This document shows, one piece after another, positions 26,827 through 35,772 of a stretch of DNA of 64,000 nt. The notes beneath the pieces were generated by a model. The model was given only the letters and a program-made list of their open reading frames with translations. It did not search any database and was not told the origin of the DNA. Numbering within the stretch: position 1 is the stretch's first letter; each line of letters opens with the position of its first letter. The DNA is from Flavobacterium inviolabile. Its GTDB lineage: Bacteria > Bacteroidota > Bacteroidia > Flavobacteriales > Flavobacteriaceae. The stretch lies in the NCBI RefSeq assembly GCF_013389455.1, contig NZ_CP058278.1:2666001-2730000 (forward strand), in the 5' to 3' direction. The position numbers and the translations under genes are program-made.

Positions 26827-27027
26827 ATGAAAACAAATTTATTAAACATCGAAGGTGTACAGGTTTTGTCTAAAGAAAATCAGCGCATGATTAAAGGACA
26901 AATCAGTGGTAAGCCAAATTATTCATTATGCGGCTGTTCCTGTACAGGTGCTGTAACCGGACCGGACTATTGCTACGGTTATTTTGCCTGCCCGGATGTT
27001 TATACCTGTCCTCAGCCAGCCGACTAA
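26827..27027 (+). CDS. cysteine-rich bacteriocin-like precursor peptide 1, 66 aa
   Basis: First of three tandem paralogues. A leader of about 28 residues (MKTNLLNIEGVQVLSKENQR, then MIKG) resembles Bacteroidota leader peptides cleaved by C39-type peptidase transporters, though a strict double glycine is missing (KGQISG). The core holds six cysteines (35, 37, 39, 49, 55, 61) in the pattern CxCxC-x9-C-x5-C-x5-C, with the shared strings CGCSC, VTGP, and VYTC. No modification or export gene is adjacent. Bacteriocin, signalling peptide or other secreted natural product are all possible; function is unknown. Confidence 0.8.
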   Translation: MKTNLLNIEGVQVLSKENQRMIKGQISGKPNYSLCGCSCTGAVTGPDYCYGYFACPDVYTCPQPAD

Positions 27028-27071
27028 ATTGTACTAAATTTTAAATATAAAACCTTTTAACCAAACAACTT

Positions 27072-27266
27072 ATGAAAACAAACCTTTTAAACATCGCAGG
27101 TGTACAAGTATTAACAAAAGAGAATCAAAGAATGATCAAAGGGCAGATAAGCGGTGAGCCGGATTTATCAAAATGCGGATGTTCATGCAGTGGTGCTGTA
27201 ACCGGACCAAGCTATTGCGATCGTTATATTGGATGTCCTCAGGTATATACTTGCGGAGAGGTATAA
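27072..27266 (+). CDS. cysteine-rich bacteriocin-like precursor peptide 2, 64 aa
   Basis: Second paralogue. Its leader differs from peptide 1 at two of the first 28 positions (Ala9 and Thr15). All six cysteines occupy the same residues (35, 37, 39, 49, 55, 61). The core differs mostly between cysteines (DLSK before CGCSC; DRYIG between Cys49 and Cys55) and ends two residues earlier. It starts 44 nt after peptide 1. Confidence 0.8.
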   Translation: MKTNLLNIAGVQVLTKENQRMIKGQISGEPDLSKCGCSCSGAVTGPSYCDRYIGCPQVYTCGEV

Positions 27267-27306
27267 GATATAAGTAATCATTTTAACGTAAATAAATCCT
27301 ACTACT

Positions 27307-27507
27307 ATGAAAACAAACCTACTAAACATTGCCGGAGTACAGGTATTGTCAAAAGAAAATCAAAGAACAATTACCGGTGCAGTCGGAGTTATTAACCCGG
27401 ACTTGTCATTATGCGGTTGTTCGTGCAGCGGTTCGGTAACCGGACCGGCTTATTGCAGAAGATATATTGCCTGCCCGCAGGTATATACCTGTCTGGACGT
27501 AATGTAA
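27307..27507 (+). CDS. cysteine-rich bacteriocin-like precursor peptide 3, 66 aa
   Basis: Third paralogue, 40 nt after peptide 2. The first 20 residues match peptides 1 and 2, but the leader end changes from MIKGQISG to TITGAVGV with one extra residue. The six cysteines are at 36, 38, 40, 50, 56 and 62 with unchanged spacing. A strong terminator follows 24 nt later, closing the three-gene unit. Confidence 0.8.
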   Translation: MKTNLLNIAGVQVLSKENQRTITGAVGVINPDLSLCGCSCSGSVTGPAYCRRYIACPQVYTCLDVM

Positions 27508-27530
27508 TATCGTTTTAAAAAGATATTTGA

Positions 27531-27556
27531 AAACCCCGGATTTCCGGGGTTTTTTT
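27531..27556 (+). terminator. terminator of the peptide operon
   Basis: Stem AAACCCCGGA / TCCGGGGTTT, minimal loop, T7 tail. Confidence 0.85.
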
Positions 27557-27708
27557 AGGCCCTGTTTTTACGAATACCGCAATTAATCCGGACAGTATAT
27601 AAAGGAACGTTAAAAGCGCTTTTATTTTGCCGATAAACCAATTTCGTGTAAACAAAATTCCTTAATTTTGTAATGAAATTTTTAAAAACACAACATAAAA
27701 TAAATACT

Positions 27709-29112
27709 ATGAGTTCATTTGACGTAGTTGTTATTGGTTCAGGTCCTGGGGGCTATGTTGCAGCAATTCGTTGCGCACAATTAGGAATGAAAACTGCCAT
27801 TATTGAAAAATATTCTGTTTTAGGAGGTACTTGTTTAAATGTGGGATGTATTCCATCTAAAGCATTACTGGCCTCTTCACATCATTATGAAGAGCTTTCT
27901 CATTTTGCCGATCACGGAATTGAAGTTGCCGGTGAAGTAAAAGTAAATTTAGAGAAAATGATTGCCCGTAAACAGGCAGTTGTTGACCAGACTTCCGGCG
28001 GTGTTAAATATTTAATGGATAAAAATAAAATTACTGTTTTTGAAGGAGTAGGATCGTTTGAAAATGCAACGACTGTTGTGATTACTAAAAAAGACGGTAC
28101 TGTAGAAAAAATAGAAGCTAAAAATACAATTATTGCTACCGGTTCCAAACCGTCTTCTTTGCCTTTTATCAAAATTGACAAAGAAAGAATCATTACTTCT
28201 ACGGAAGCTTTGGAATTAAAAGAAGTACCAAAACACCTGGTAATTATTGGTGGTGGTGTAATCGGACTGGAATTAGGTCAGGTTTACCTTCGTTTGGGAG
28301 CTCAGGTTTCGGTAGTGGAATTTATGGACAGAATCATTCCGGGTATGGACGGTGCTTTGTCAAAAGAACTGACGAAAGTGTTGAAAAAACAGGGAATGAA
28401 ATTCTATACCTCACACAAAGTACAATCGGTAGAGCGCAATGGTGATGCTGTTGTGGTTAAAGCTGAAAATGCTAAAGGAGAGATCATTACTTTAGAAGGA
28501 GATTATTCTTTGGTTTCTGTAGGCCGTCGTCCGTATACAGATGGATTGAATGGAGATAAAGCCGGTGTGAAAATTACCGAAAGAGGACAGGTTGAAGTAA
28601 ACGACCATTTACAAACGACTGCTTCAAATATTTATGCAATCGGAGATGTGGTTCGCGGTGCAATGTTAGCACACAAAGCGGAAGAAGAAGGTGTGATCGT
28701 AGCAGAATATCTTGCCGGACAAAAACCGCATATCGATTATAACTTGATTCCAGGTGTTGTTTATACCTGGCCGGAAGTTGCTGCTGTTGGAAAAACAGAA
28801 GAACAATTGAAAGAAGCTGGTGTTGCCTACAAGTCGGGAAGTTTCCCATTCAAAGCTTTAGGACGTGCCCGTGCAAGTGCTGATACTGACGGATTCGTGA
28901 AAATCCTGGCCGATGCAAAAACAGATGAAGTTTTAGGAGTTCACATGATTGGTGCCCGTTGTGCCGATTTAATCGCAGAAGCGGTAACGGCAATGGAATT
29001 TAAAGCTTCGGCTGAAGATATTTCAAGAATGTCCCATGCGCATCCAACATTTGCGGAAGCTGTTAAAGAAGCTGCTTTGGCTGCTACAGATAACAGATCG
29101 TTACACGTATAA
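27709..29112 (+). CDS. lpdA: dihydrolipoyl dehydrogenase
   Basis: 467 aa from ATG 27709. FAD-binding GSGPGGYVAAIR at the N-terminus, redox-active disulfide GGTCLNVGCIPSK, NAD-binding GGGVIGLELG, and the C-terminal HAHPTFAEA histidine-glutamate motif. This E3 subunit reoxidises lipoamide of pyruvate and 2-oxoglutarate dehydrogenases. A -7 box TAATTTTG at 27663-27670 places the transcript start downstream of the upstream in-frame ATG at 27673 and favours 27709. Single gene with its own terminator. Confidence 0.96.
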   Translation: MSSFDVVVIGSGPGGYVAAIRCAQLGMKTAIIEKYSVLGGTCLNVGCIPSKALLASSHHYEELSHFADHGIEVAGEVKVNLEKMIARKQAVVDQTSGGVKYLMDKNKITVFEGVGSFENATTVVITKKDGTVEKIEAKNTIIATGSKPSSLPFIKIDKERIITSTEALELKEVPKHLVIIGGGVIGLELGQVYLRLGAQVSVVEFMDRIIPGMDGALSKELTKVLKKQGMKFYTSHKVQSVERNGDAVVVKAENAKGEIITLEGDYSLVSVGRRPYTDGLNGDKAGVKITERGQVEVNDHLQTTASNIYAIGDVVRGAMLAHKAEEEGVIVAEYLAGQKPHIDYNLIPGVVYTWPEVAAVGKTEEQLKEAGVAYKSGSFPFKALGRARASADTDGFVKILADAKTDEVLGVHMIGARCADLIAEAVTAMEFKASAEDISRMSHAHPTFAEAVKEAALAATDNRSLHV

Positions 29113-29130
29113 TTTTAATTATAGTATATA

Positions 29131-29164
29131 AAAAAAGACCCTGAGCAATCAGGGTCTTTTTTTT
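29131..29164 (+). terminator. bidirectional terminator after lpdA
   Basis: Stem AAAAAGACCCTGA / TCAGGGTCTTTTT with a 4 nt loop, between convergent lpdA and the TPM gene. Confidence 0.85.
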
Positions 29165-29184
29165 GTGGAAATAACTTATTGTAA

Positions 29185-29649
29185 TTAATTGAATTCTTTT
29201 TTTATTTCGGCTAAACCATTCAACAATCCGTTAAAAAAGTCGTTATTTTTAAATTTGGGAATCATGAAATTATCGATGATTGCTTTCGTTTCCTCATCGG
29301 TTATTTGTGCTACTACGTCGTCACAATTCTGTATATGGATGTTTCTAAGCGATTTTGAGACTACAATTAAAATACATGTTGATTTTGTTTCTTTGGCTAA
29401 GGCTAAGGAAAAATCAGAAAATGTGCTGTAAGGCTGAACGGAATTTACGGTGGCAATAGTGATTGGAATCTGTGTTCTTTCGTAAAAATACCGGATCGAT
29501 GCATTTAAAAGGAACTCCTGGTTATCGGATAGGATATCTTCAAAATCATTTATCGTTGTTGTTAATTCAGGAAGCCCCTGAACTTTATTGTTTTGACTGA
29601 AGCAAATATTGATGGAAAGAAAAAGAATGATCAGGATTGTATTTTTCAT
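29185..29649 (-). CDS. TPM domain secreted protein, 154 aa
   Basis: ATG 29649 gives a signal peptide (KNTILIILFLSINICFSQ). The remainder is a TPM (YgcG/TPM_phosphatase) domain with the typical opening LTTTINDFEDILSDNQE, TQIPITIATV and the late SLRNIHIQNCDDVVAQITDE. The domain is linked to photosystem repair in plants and to membrane-associated unknown roles in bacteria. No membrane anchor or glycine-rich tail follows, so this is a short periplasmic version. The open frame extends 29 codons upstream without signal-peptide character. Confidence 0.8.
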   Translation of the reverse strand: MKNTILIILFLSINICFSQNNKVQGLPELTTTINDFEDILSDNQEFLLNASIRYFYERTQIPITIATVNSVQPYSTFSDFSLALAKETKSTCILIVVSKSLRNIHIQNCDDVVAQITDEETKAIIDNFMIPKFKNNDFFNGLLNGLAEIKKEFN

Positions 29650-29724
29650 GATGTATTTTTTATTGGTACTTACGGATAAATATAAAAAGTTTTTATTTAA
29701 AATTGTAGCGAAATTTTTGTAAAT

Positions 29725-29762
29725 AAAAAACCGCAATCCGGTTAAGGTCTTGCGGTTTTTTG
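29725..29762 (-). terminator. terminator of dnaN
   Basis: Stem AAAAACCGCAA / TTGCGGTTTTT with a 13 nt loop, 36 bp beyond the dnaN stop. Confidence 0.75.
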
Positions 29763-29797
29763 GTATAAAAGGGTTGGTTATAGCGTAGGGAATACGA

Positions 29798-30919
29798 CTA
29801 GTTGTTAAGCATTACCGGCATAACAAGCATCGTAACGGTTTCGCCTTCGTCAAGTCCGTCAACCGGAGTTAAAATACCGGCACGGTTTGGAAGGGACATT
29901 TCAAGCATGATCTCATCAGATTGCAGGTTGGTCAGCATTTCTGTTAAGAAACGGGAGTTAAACCCGATTTGCATATCGTCACCCTGGTAATCACAAGTCA
30001 ATCTTTCCTCTGCTTTGTTTGAGTAATCGATATCTTCGGCAGAAATGTTTAATTCTGCTCCGGCGATTTTCAAACGGATCTGGTGAGTTGTTTTGTTGGC
30101 AAAAATAGCCACACGACGTACAGAGCTTAAAAACTGCGATCTGTCCATCAATAATTTATTAGGATTCTCTTTTGGGATTACCGCTTCATAGTTCGGATAT
30201 TTTCCGTCAATCAAACGACATGTTAAAATATAATTGTCAAAAGAGAAGGTTGCATTCGAATCGTTGTATTCAATTTTTACTTCTGCATCAGAAGCCGATA
30301 AAATACCTTTTAAAATATTTAAAGGTTTTTTAGGCATGATAAAATCGGCAACCTGAGATGCTTTTACATCTGTACGGGCATATTTTACCAATTTGTGTGC
30401 ATCGGTAGCCACGAAGATCAATCCTTCCGGTGAAAACTGGAAAAATACTCCGGACATTACCGGACGTAAATCGTCGTTACCGGCAGCGAAAATAGTTTTG
30501 CTTACGGCTGTTGCCAATACTTCGGCAGGAACCAAAGTGGAAGAAGGCTCTTCTAAAACAACTGCTTTAGGGAACTCATCACCCGGTGCATACGCCAGCG
30601 CATATTTTCCGGAATTGGAGCTGATTTCAACCGTATTATTATCTTCAACCGTAAACGTTAGAGGCTGCTCCGGGAACGTTTTTAATATCTCTAATAATAA
30701 TTTTGCAGGAACAGCTACACTTCCTTGACTGGTAGAATCAATTTCCAAAGTAGCAGACATGGTGGTCTCTAAATCGGAAGCCGATACTTTAAGCTGATTA
30801 TTATCTAATTCAAATAAGAAATTATCTAAAATAGGTAAGGTGTTACTACTGTTAATAACACTACCTAGAACTTGCAATTGCTTTAATAAATATGAACTGG
30901 ATACAATAAACTTCATCAT
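29798..30919 (-). CDS. dnaN: DNA polymerase III subunit beta (sliding clamp)
   Basis: 373 aa, the usual length for three clamp domains. Typical N-terminus MKFIVSSSYLLKQLQVL, then LPILDNFLFEL, the central VEDNNTVEISSNSGKYAL and C-terminal VMPVMLNN. The clamp encircles DNA and tethers the replicative polymerase. It stands alone, not next to dnaA, as in other Flavobacteriaceae. A -7 box TATATTTG lies on the minus strand at 30966-30973. Confidence 0.97.
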   Translation of the reverse strand: MMKFIVSSSYLLKQLQVLGSVINSSNTLPILDNFLFELDNNQLKVSASDLETTMSATLEIDSTSQGSVAVPAKLLLEILKTFPEQPLTFTVEDNNTVEISSNSGKYALAYAPGDEFPKAVVLEEPSSTLVPAEVLATAVSKTIFAAGNDDLRPVMSGVFFQFSPEGLIFVATDAHKLVKYARTDVKASQVADFIMPKKPLNILKGILSASDAEVKIEYNDSNATFSFDNYILTCRLIDGKYPNYEAVIPKENPNKLLMDRSQFLSSVRRVAIFANKTTHQIRLKIAGAELNISAEDIDYSNKAEERLTCDYQGDDMQIGFNSRFLTEMLTNLQSDEIMLEMSLPNRAGILTPVDGLDEGETVTMLVMPVMLNN

Positions 30920-31012
30920 CTTTCTTTTTTAGGTTTGTAAAATTCGGCTTAAATTTTACATTTCACAAATATATCGTAATCTAATTAATGTAAAAACATT
31001 TTTTATTAACAA

Positions 31013-32698
31013 CTAACGTGAATATTTTCTTTTTCTCAGGAAAGTGAATAATATTCCGAATACTAATAACACAACTATTGGTAATCCGACAGTTATGATT
31101 TGTGTCGTGGTGTAATTGTCGTAAACTTTTTGTTTGTCTAATAATGGCAGATCGACATCTTTACTTCTAATGTTAATAAGTCCGTTGTCGTCCAGCAGAT
31201 AATTAACGCAGTTTAAAAGAAATTCTTTATTGCCGTAAAGGTTGTTGGTCCATTTGTCATAACCCAATTCTAACGGCTGGAAAGCCTGGTCTAACTGGTT
31301 TTTGATAAGGTCACCGTCAGAGATAACAATCATTTTACTGTTCTTGCCCGATGTCTTGTATGTAGTGTCTTTAAAAGGCAGTACGCGATTTTCATACATC
31401 GAATTGAACTTTCCTTCCAGTAAAACCGATACCGGAATATAGCCTTTACCGGTATAATCTTTCGGATTGGTTTCTTCTGTAACCATATTCAGGCTCACTT
31501 CAACCGGAGTTCCCACTGTTTTGGAATATTGGGACGATCGCATTAAAACGGTCTTTTTGATGCCGTTTTTAAGAGTATCTATCGGGTTGGCAAATTCAAA
31601 ACGAACGCCTTCAATATTTTTGACAATAGGGTTTTGGGACTGCGGATAAATAAACGGTGAATATTTCCAGAAATACTGGTCATATTGCGTGGCACTTCCT
31701 TTATCGCCGGATGCCAGCTTGATCGGGATGGCCTGTTCGTCTTTTACCAGAGCCGGATTGATCCGGACACCGTATTTAAAGAACATATCATTCAGGTTCA
31801 GATCTCTCGGATAGGCTAAAATAGCACCGTTTTCGTTGTACAAACTGTCCATTTCTGCCTGTACGGCATCAACCAGCCATAAGGTTTTACCACCGTTTAC
31901 AATGAACTGATCCAATACCTGTTTTTCTTCTTCTGTAAAACGTTTGGTCGGTTTTGCTATAATGGCAAGATCATATTTTTTAAGCGCTAAAGCCGTTTTA
32001 ACCGGGTTTTTAGCCACAGAATCCATATAGAAAGGTCCGATGTAATAATTTTCACGAACAGTTTTAAGGAAATCGGCGATCTGTAATTCGTGTAGCTCGC
32101 CATTGTCTTTAATAATGGCTATTTTTTTCTCTTTGCCTTTAATAACCTTATTAAAAGCATCGGCAAAAGCATATTCTAAATGTTGTACAGAGCTCACTAC
32201 TTTTTCTTCGGTAGTGGCACCCATCATGTTTTTCAGTAACTGTACTTTGGTAACCTTGTCGTTATAAGTGGCAATTGCCCACGGAAATACGACTTCCTGC
32301 GATTGTTTCCCTTTATCATCAACGGTAATGCTGATCGGGTTCATACCACGCTGGTACATCATTTTCATGGTCGCTTCACGCTCTTCTTCTTTTTCAAGCG
32401 GGTTGACAAACTGGAAAATAATGTTGGAATTATACGCTTTGAATTCTTCTAACAGCTGACGCGTTTCTCCCTGAAGACGTTTGAATTCTCCCGGAAACTG
32501 TCCGTCTAAAAAGACATCAATATATAAAGGACTGTCAATTTTTTTAATAATCTCCAATGACGTTTCAGACAGGGTATAACGCTTATCCTGCGTTAAATCG
32601 AAACGTTTGAAAAAATAACTTCCGGCAATGTTAACGGCTAATAAAACCAGTATGACGATACCAAACTGTTTCAGGCTTTTCTTTTTATGCTCTTTCAT
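31013..32698 (-). CDS. gldG: gliding motility ABC transporter component GldG
   Basis: About 561 aa. One N-terminal membrane helix (about 13-28), RFDLTQDKRYTLSE (hallmark of GldG/ABC_transp_aux proteins), a large periplasmic domain, and a C-terminal helix before FTFLRKRKYSR. Together with GldF (permease) and GldA (ATPase, elsewhere) it forms an ABC transporter tied to Flavobacterium gliding. The gldG start (32698 or 32704) overlaps the gldF stop, so translation is coupled. The pair is strong evidence for a gliding flavobacterium. Confidence 0.94.
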   Translation of the reverse strand: MKEHKKKSLKQFGIVILVLLAVNIAGSYFFKRFDLTQDKRYTLSETSLEIIKKIDSPLYIDVFLDGQFPGEFKRLQGETRQLLEEFKAYNSNIIFQFVNPLEKEEEREATMKMMYQRGMNPISITVDDKGKQSQEVVFPWAIATYNDKVTKVQLLKNMMGATTEEKVVSSVQHLEYAFADAFNKVIKGKEKKIAIIKDNGELHELQIADFLKTVRENYYIGPFYMDSVAKNPVKTALALKKYDLAIIAKPTKRFTEEEKQVLDQFIVNGGKTLWLVDAVQAEMDSLYNENGAILAYPRDLNLNDMFFKYGVRINPALVKDEQAIPIKLASGDKGSATQYDQYFWKYSPFIYPQSQNPIVKNIEGVRFEFANPIDTLKNGIKKTVLMRSSQYSKTVGTPVEVSLNMVTEETNPKDYTGKGYIPVSVLLEGKFNSMYENRVLPFKDTTYKTSGKNSKMIVISDGDLIKNQLDQAFQPLELGYDKWTNNLYGNKEFLLNCVNYLLDDNGLINIRSKDVDLPLLDKQKVYDNYTTTQIITVGLPIVVLLVFGILFTFLRKRKYSR

Positions 32699-33423
32699 TA
32701 CCATTTCAAAGATTTAAGTTGATATACAGTTGCGGCTAAAAATAGTACGGTAATACTCAGGAAATAAATAATATCCCGGGTATCAATAACACCGCGGCTC
32801 ATACTTTTAAAGTGGTAATCCATACCGAAACCGGCGATTAAATTGCTGAAACTTCCCATATAGGATGACATACCTTCAAATCCGAAATAGAACAGGAAGC
32901 ATAAAAATACGGCAATGATAAAAGCAACAATCTGGTTGTCGGAAAGGGTAGAGGTAAAGATACCGATAGCCGAGTAAGCGGCAATCAGGAATAATAAACC
33001 GAAATAAGAACCCAGAGTACTTCCCATATCGATATTGCCTTCCGGACTTCCGAATTTGGAAATCACGAAAACATAAATGATCGTCGGTATGATCGCGATA
33101 ACGATCAGTAAAAATGCGCCCAGGAATTTACCGTTTACAATTTCCCAGATGCTCAGGGGTTTGGTAAGCATCAATTCAATCGTTCCTTGCTTCTTTTCAT
33201 CGGAAAAACTCCGCATGGTTACCGCCGGAATCAGGAAAATCAGGATCCAGGGCGATAAGGTGAAAAAAGGACTTAAATCGGCAAAACCGCTTTTCAGGAT
33301 ATTAAAATCTCCGTCAAATACCCAAAGAAAGAGACCGTTCAGTAACAGGAAAATAGCGATAACCAAATACCCTATGGGCGAACCGAAAAAGGATTTGATT
33401 TCTCTTAATAGTAAGGCTTTCAT
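32698..33423 (-). CDS. gldF: gliding motility ABC transporter permease GldF
   Basis: 241 aa with six membrane segments. It starts KALLLREIKSFFGSPIGYLV, contains TMRSFSDEKKQGTIELMLTKPLSIWEIVNGK (the conserved cytoplasmic coupling loop of ABC-2 permeases), and ends at the gldG start. It is the membrane channel of the GldAFG transporter. No ATPase gene is adjacent here, as expected because gldA is usually at another locus. Confidence 0.94.
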   Translation of the reverse strand: MKALLLREIKSFFGSPIGYLVIAIFLLLNGLFLWVFDGDFNILKSGFADLSPFFTLSPWILIFLIPAVTMRSFSDEKKQGTIELMLTKPLSIWEIVNGKFLGAFLLIVIAIIPTIIYVFVISKFGSPEGNIDMGSTLGSYFGLLFLIAAYSAIGIFTSTLSDNQIVAFIIAVFLCFLFYFGFEGMSSYMGSFSNLIAGFGMDYHFKSMSRGVIDTRDIIYFLSITVLFLAATVYQLKSLKW

Positions 33424-33461
33424 TTATTTTTAGTACGTTTTTATTCGTTTTTGTAATCGTG

Positions 33462-33758
33462 TTATGTTAAACTAACCAACTTGTCAACACTCCAGGCTTC
33501 CGGTCTGGCATTGAAAAACTGCTTGGTGTATGCCCAGACTTCCGTAAAGAGTTCCGACCTGCGGTAGTTTTCCAGATCCGCTTCCGTTTCCCAGTAACTA
33601 TAGGTAAAGAAGATGGATTTATCCTGCTTGTCCTGGTATAACTCTAAAAAGTTATTGCCGGGAAAATTGCGGATTTGTTGTTTAACTTCCTGAAAATTCG
33701 TTAAAAAAGCTTCGATTTTATCTTCGTGGAAACTCATTTTTACGATGCGTACAAACAT
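33462..33758 (-). CDS. antibiotic biosynthesis monooxygenase (ABM) family protein, 98 aa
   Basis: A single ABM / ferredoxin-like dimeric alpha-beta barrel domain: FVRIVKMSFHEDKIEAFL at the start, then FFTYSYWETEADLENYRRSELF, the classic YWxxxxxLxxYR signature. Members are small cofactor-free or haem-degrading monooxygenases, or catalytically inactive relatives. It is located between gldF and the SAM hydrolase on the same strand; the spacing (26-38 bp) allows co-transcription. Confidence 0.85.
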   Translation of the reverse strand: MFVRIVKMSFHEDKIEAFLTNFQEVKQQIRNFPGNNFLELYQDKQDKSIFFTYSYWETEADLENYRRSELFTEVWAYTKQFFNARPEAWSVDKLVSLT

Positions 33759-33784
33759 AAGGAATTATGGATTAATTTTTTGAA

Positions 33785-34618
33785 TTAGGATTTGAAATTT
33801 ATAGTAACCATATCGCGGAACTTTAAACCCAATAATGAGGTGGCAGAACCAACGGTGGACGGATTACTTTTATAGATGGCGATTTCGAGAAAATCGGCTT
33901 CATTAAAGAGTGCCAGTTTCTCGCCTTCGAAGTCTTTTAGGGTGAATCGTTCCGGAATTTTAAAATCGGAATAATTGCGGTGGATATTTTTAATGGTCTT
34001 GGTACCGAATTTAACTTCAAACAGGCGGCCTCTGCCGGTTTCCTGTATCAGTTTCCGGGAAATATTGGTCACACAGTTGCCAAAATGGTCAATATAAACC
34101 ACATAGCCTTTAATAGAAGCGGCATCGGAAGCAACGGTAGCCTGCAGCTCACTCATTTCCTTAATGGCCGGTATTTCCCGCCCGATAACCGTCATCACAC
34201 CGCCTTTGGCCAAATGACAGGCTGCCTTAACAAAAACATCCATATCGGTAGCGCCTTCCGGCAAGCGGTCGTGTATGTTGATCTCAACAATTTTCTGCGG
34301 AATGATTTTTTGGGTCAGGATGCTTAAAATACCGTTATCGGCACAAATAAAGTAATGGTCGTTCCATTGCATGGCAATGTGTTTGTTCTCAAAAGTACGC
34401 TCACTGTCCACGCCAATGAGGTGTACAGTGCCTTTTGGAAAACTGCTGTATGCCGCAGTAATGATATAACTGGCTTCGGAAATATTGAACAGATCTATAT
34501 TGTGGGAAATGTCGATAATCTGCACATCAGGATGTTCTGTAACAATCTTACCTTTCAATGCACCGACGAAGTGGTCTTTCAGTCCGAAATCAGTTGTTAG
34601 GGTAATTATTGACATCAT
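33785..34618 (-). CDS. SAM hydrolase / hydroxide adenosyltransferase (DUF62 family), 277 aa
   Basis: Fluorinase/chlorinase-fold protein: IITLTTDFGLKDHFVGALKG at the N-terminus, ISHNIDLFNISEASYII, and the C-terminal-domain signature YVDHFGNCVTNI (read here as YIDHFGNCVTNI). Housekeeping members hydrolyse S-adenosylmethionine to adenosine and methionine, using water in place of halide. A minus-strand -7 box TAGCTTTG sits at 34674-34681. Divergent from phoH. True halogenases are rare, so hydrolase activity is far more likely. Confidence 0.88.
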   Translation of the reverse strand: MMSIITLTTDFGLKDHFVGALKGKIVTEHPDVQIIDISHNIDLFNISEASYIITAAYSSFPKGTVHLIGVDSERTFENKHIAMQWNDHYFICADNGILSILTQKIIPQKIVEINIHDRLPEGATDMDVFVKAACHLAKGGVMTVIGREIPAIKEMSELQATVASDAASIKGYVVYIDHFGNCVTNISRKLIQETGRGRLFEVKFGTKTIKNIHRNYSDFKIPERFTLKDFEGEKLALFNEADFLEIAIYKSNPSTVGSATSLLGLKFRDMVTINFKS

Positions 34619-34711
34619 TTTGTTTATAACTATTAGAGGAACTTTCCTTAAAAATTGCTAGATTTGAGATATGCAAAGCTAACTTATTTTTTTAATTAAA
34701 TCTCGCTGCTT

Positions 34712-35662
34712 TTGAACGAAAGAACCATCGAATTGACAGACATTACCCCAAAAGAATTTTGGGGAGCTCAAGATGCTCATCTTGAAATAATTAAAAAATT
34801 ATATCCGAAATTAAAAATTGTAGCCCGTGGTACATTGCTGAAAGCTTACGGAGAAAAGGAAATTTTGGACGAATTTGAAGTACGTTTCAATCGCTTGATG
34901 ACCCATTTTTCACGTTATAATTCTATCGATGATAATGTGATTGAAAGAATCGTACAAACCAACAGTCAGGATGAACAGAAAATGGCCGACCATGATAAAA
35001 TCCTGGTACACGGCATTGGCGGGAAACTGATTAAGGCATTAACACCGAACCAGCAGAAATTAGTCGATTTTACGATGAAAAACGACATGGTATTTGCCGT
35101 TGGTCCGGCGGGAACAGGAAAGACCTATACCGGAGTTGCTCTTGCTGTTAAAGCTTTGAAAGAGAAACAGGTAAAACGTATCATTTTAACCCGTCCTGCA
35201 GTTGAAGCAGGCGAGAATTTAGGATTTTTACCCGGTGATATGAAGGAAAAGCTGGATCCGTACATGCAGCCGTTATATGACGCGCTACGGGACATGCTGC
35301 CGCCACAAACACTGGAAGATTACATACTGAAAGGGATCATTCAGATCGCTCCGCTGGCTTTTATGAGAGGAAGGACACTGGACAATGCCTTTGTTATTCT
35401 GGATGAAGCGCAGAATACGACCCATTCGCAAATGAAAATGTTTCTGACCCGTATGGGGAAAAACGCAAAATTTATCATCACCGGCGATCCCGGCCAGGTC
35501 GATCTGCCCCGCAGAACCATTTCCGGTTTAAAAGAAGCCCTGCTGATTTTAAAGGATGTGGATGGAGTAGGGATACTGTATCTTGATGATAAAGACATCG
35601 TGCGACACCGACTGGTTAAGAAAATTATCGATGCCTATAAGAGTATTGAAAATAACGATTAA
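34712..35662 (+). CDS. PhoH family ATPase, 316 aa, TTG start
   Basis: Cytoplasmic PhoH/PhoL-type ATPase: N-terminal KH-like region (1-110), Walker A GPAGTGKTY, RPAVEAGENLGFLPGD, Walker B VILDEAQN and TGDPGQVDLP. It resembles the helicase superfamily core and is linked to RNA metabolism or phosphate stress. The start must be TTG 34712 (NERTIELTDITPKEFWG): the frame is open only to 34700 and contains no ATG. A -7 box TAGATTTG at 34659-34666 fits transcription from about 34673. Confidence 0.9.
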   Translation: MNERTIELTDITPKEFWGAQDAHLEIIKKLYPKLKIVARGTLLKAYGEKEILDEFEVRFNRLMTHFSRYNSIDDNVIERIVQTNSQDEQKMADHDKILVHGIGGKLIKALTPNQQKLVDFTMKNDMVFAVGPAGTGKTYTGVALAVKALKEKQVKRIILTRPAVEAGENLGFLPGDMKEKLDPYMQPLYDALRDMLPPQTLEDYILKGIIQIAPLAFMRGRTLDNAFVILDEAQNTTHSQMKMFLTRMGKNAKFIITGDPGQVDLPRRTISGLKEALLILKDVDGVGILYLDDKDIVRHRLVKKIIDAYKSIENND

Positions 35663-35669
35663 AAAAATA

Positions 35670-35702
35670 CAAATCCGCCGCTAATTAAAGGGCGGATTTT
35701 TT
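35670..35702 (+). terminator. terminator of phoH
   Basis: Stem AAATCCGCC / GGCGGATTT with an 11-12 nt loop and T-run. Confidence 0.8.
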
Positions 35703-35772
35703 ATTATAAGAATTTGTTTTTTACGTACTTTTGCACCTTTAAAACAATAACAACTAACTACACACTTGTTCC

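Noticed and set aside
33785..34618. A true fluorinase or chlorinase
   Set aside because: Only general DUF62 motifs are visible and the context is housekeeping; the widespread SAM-hydrolase activity is more likely.
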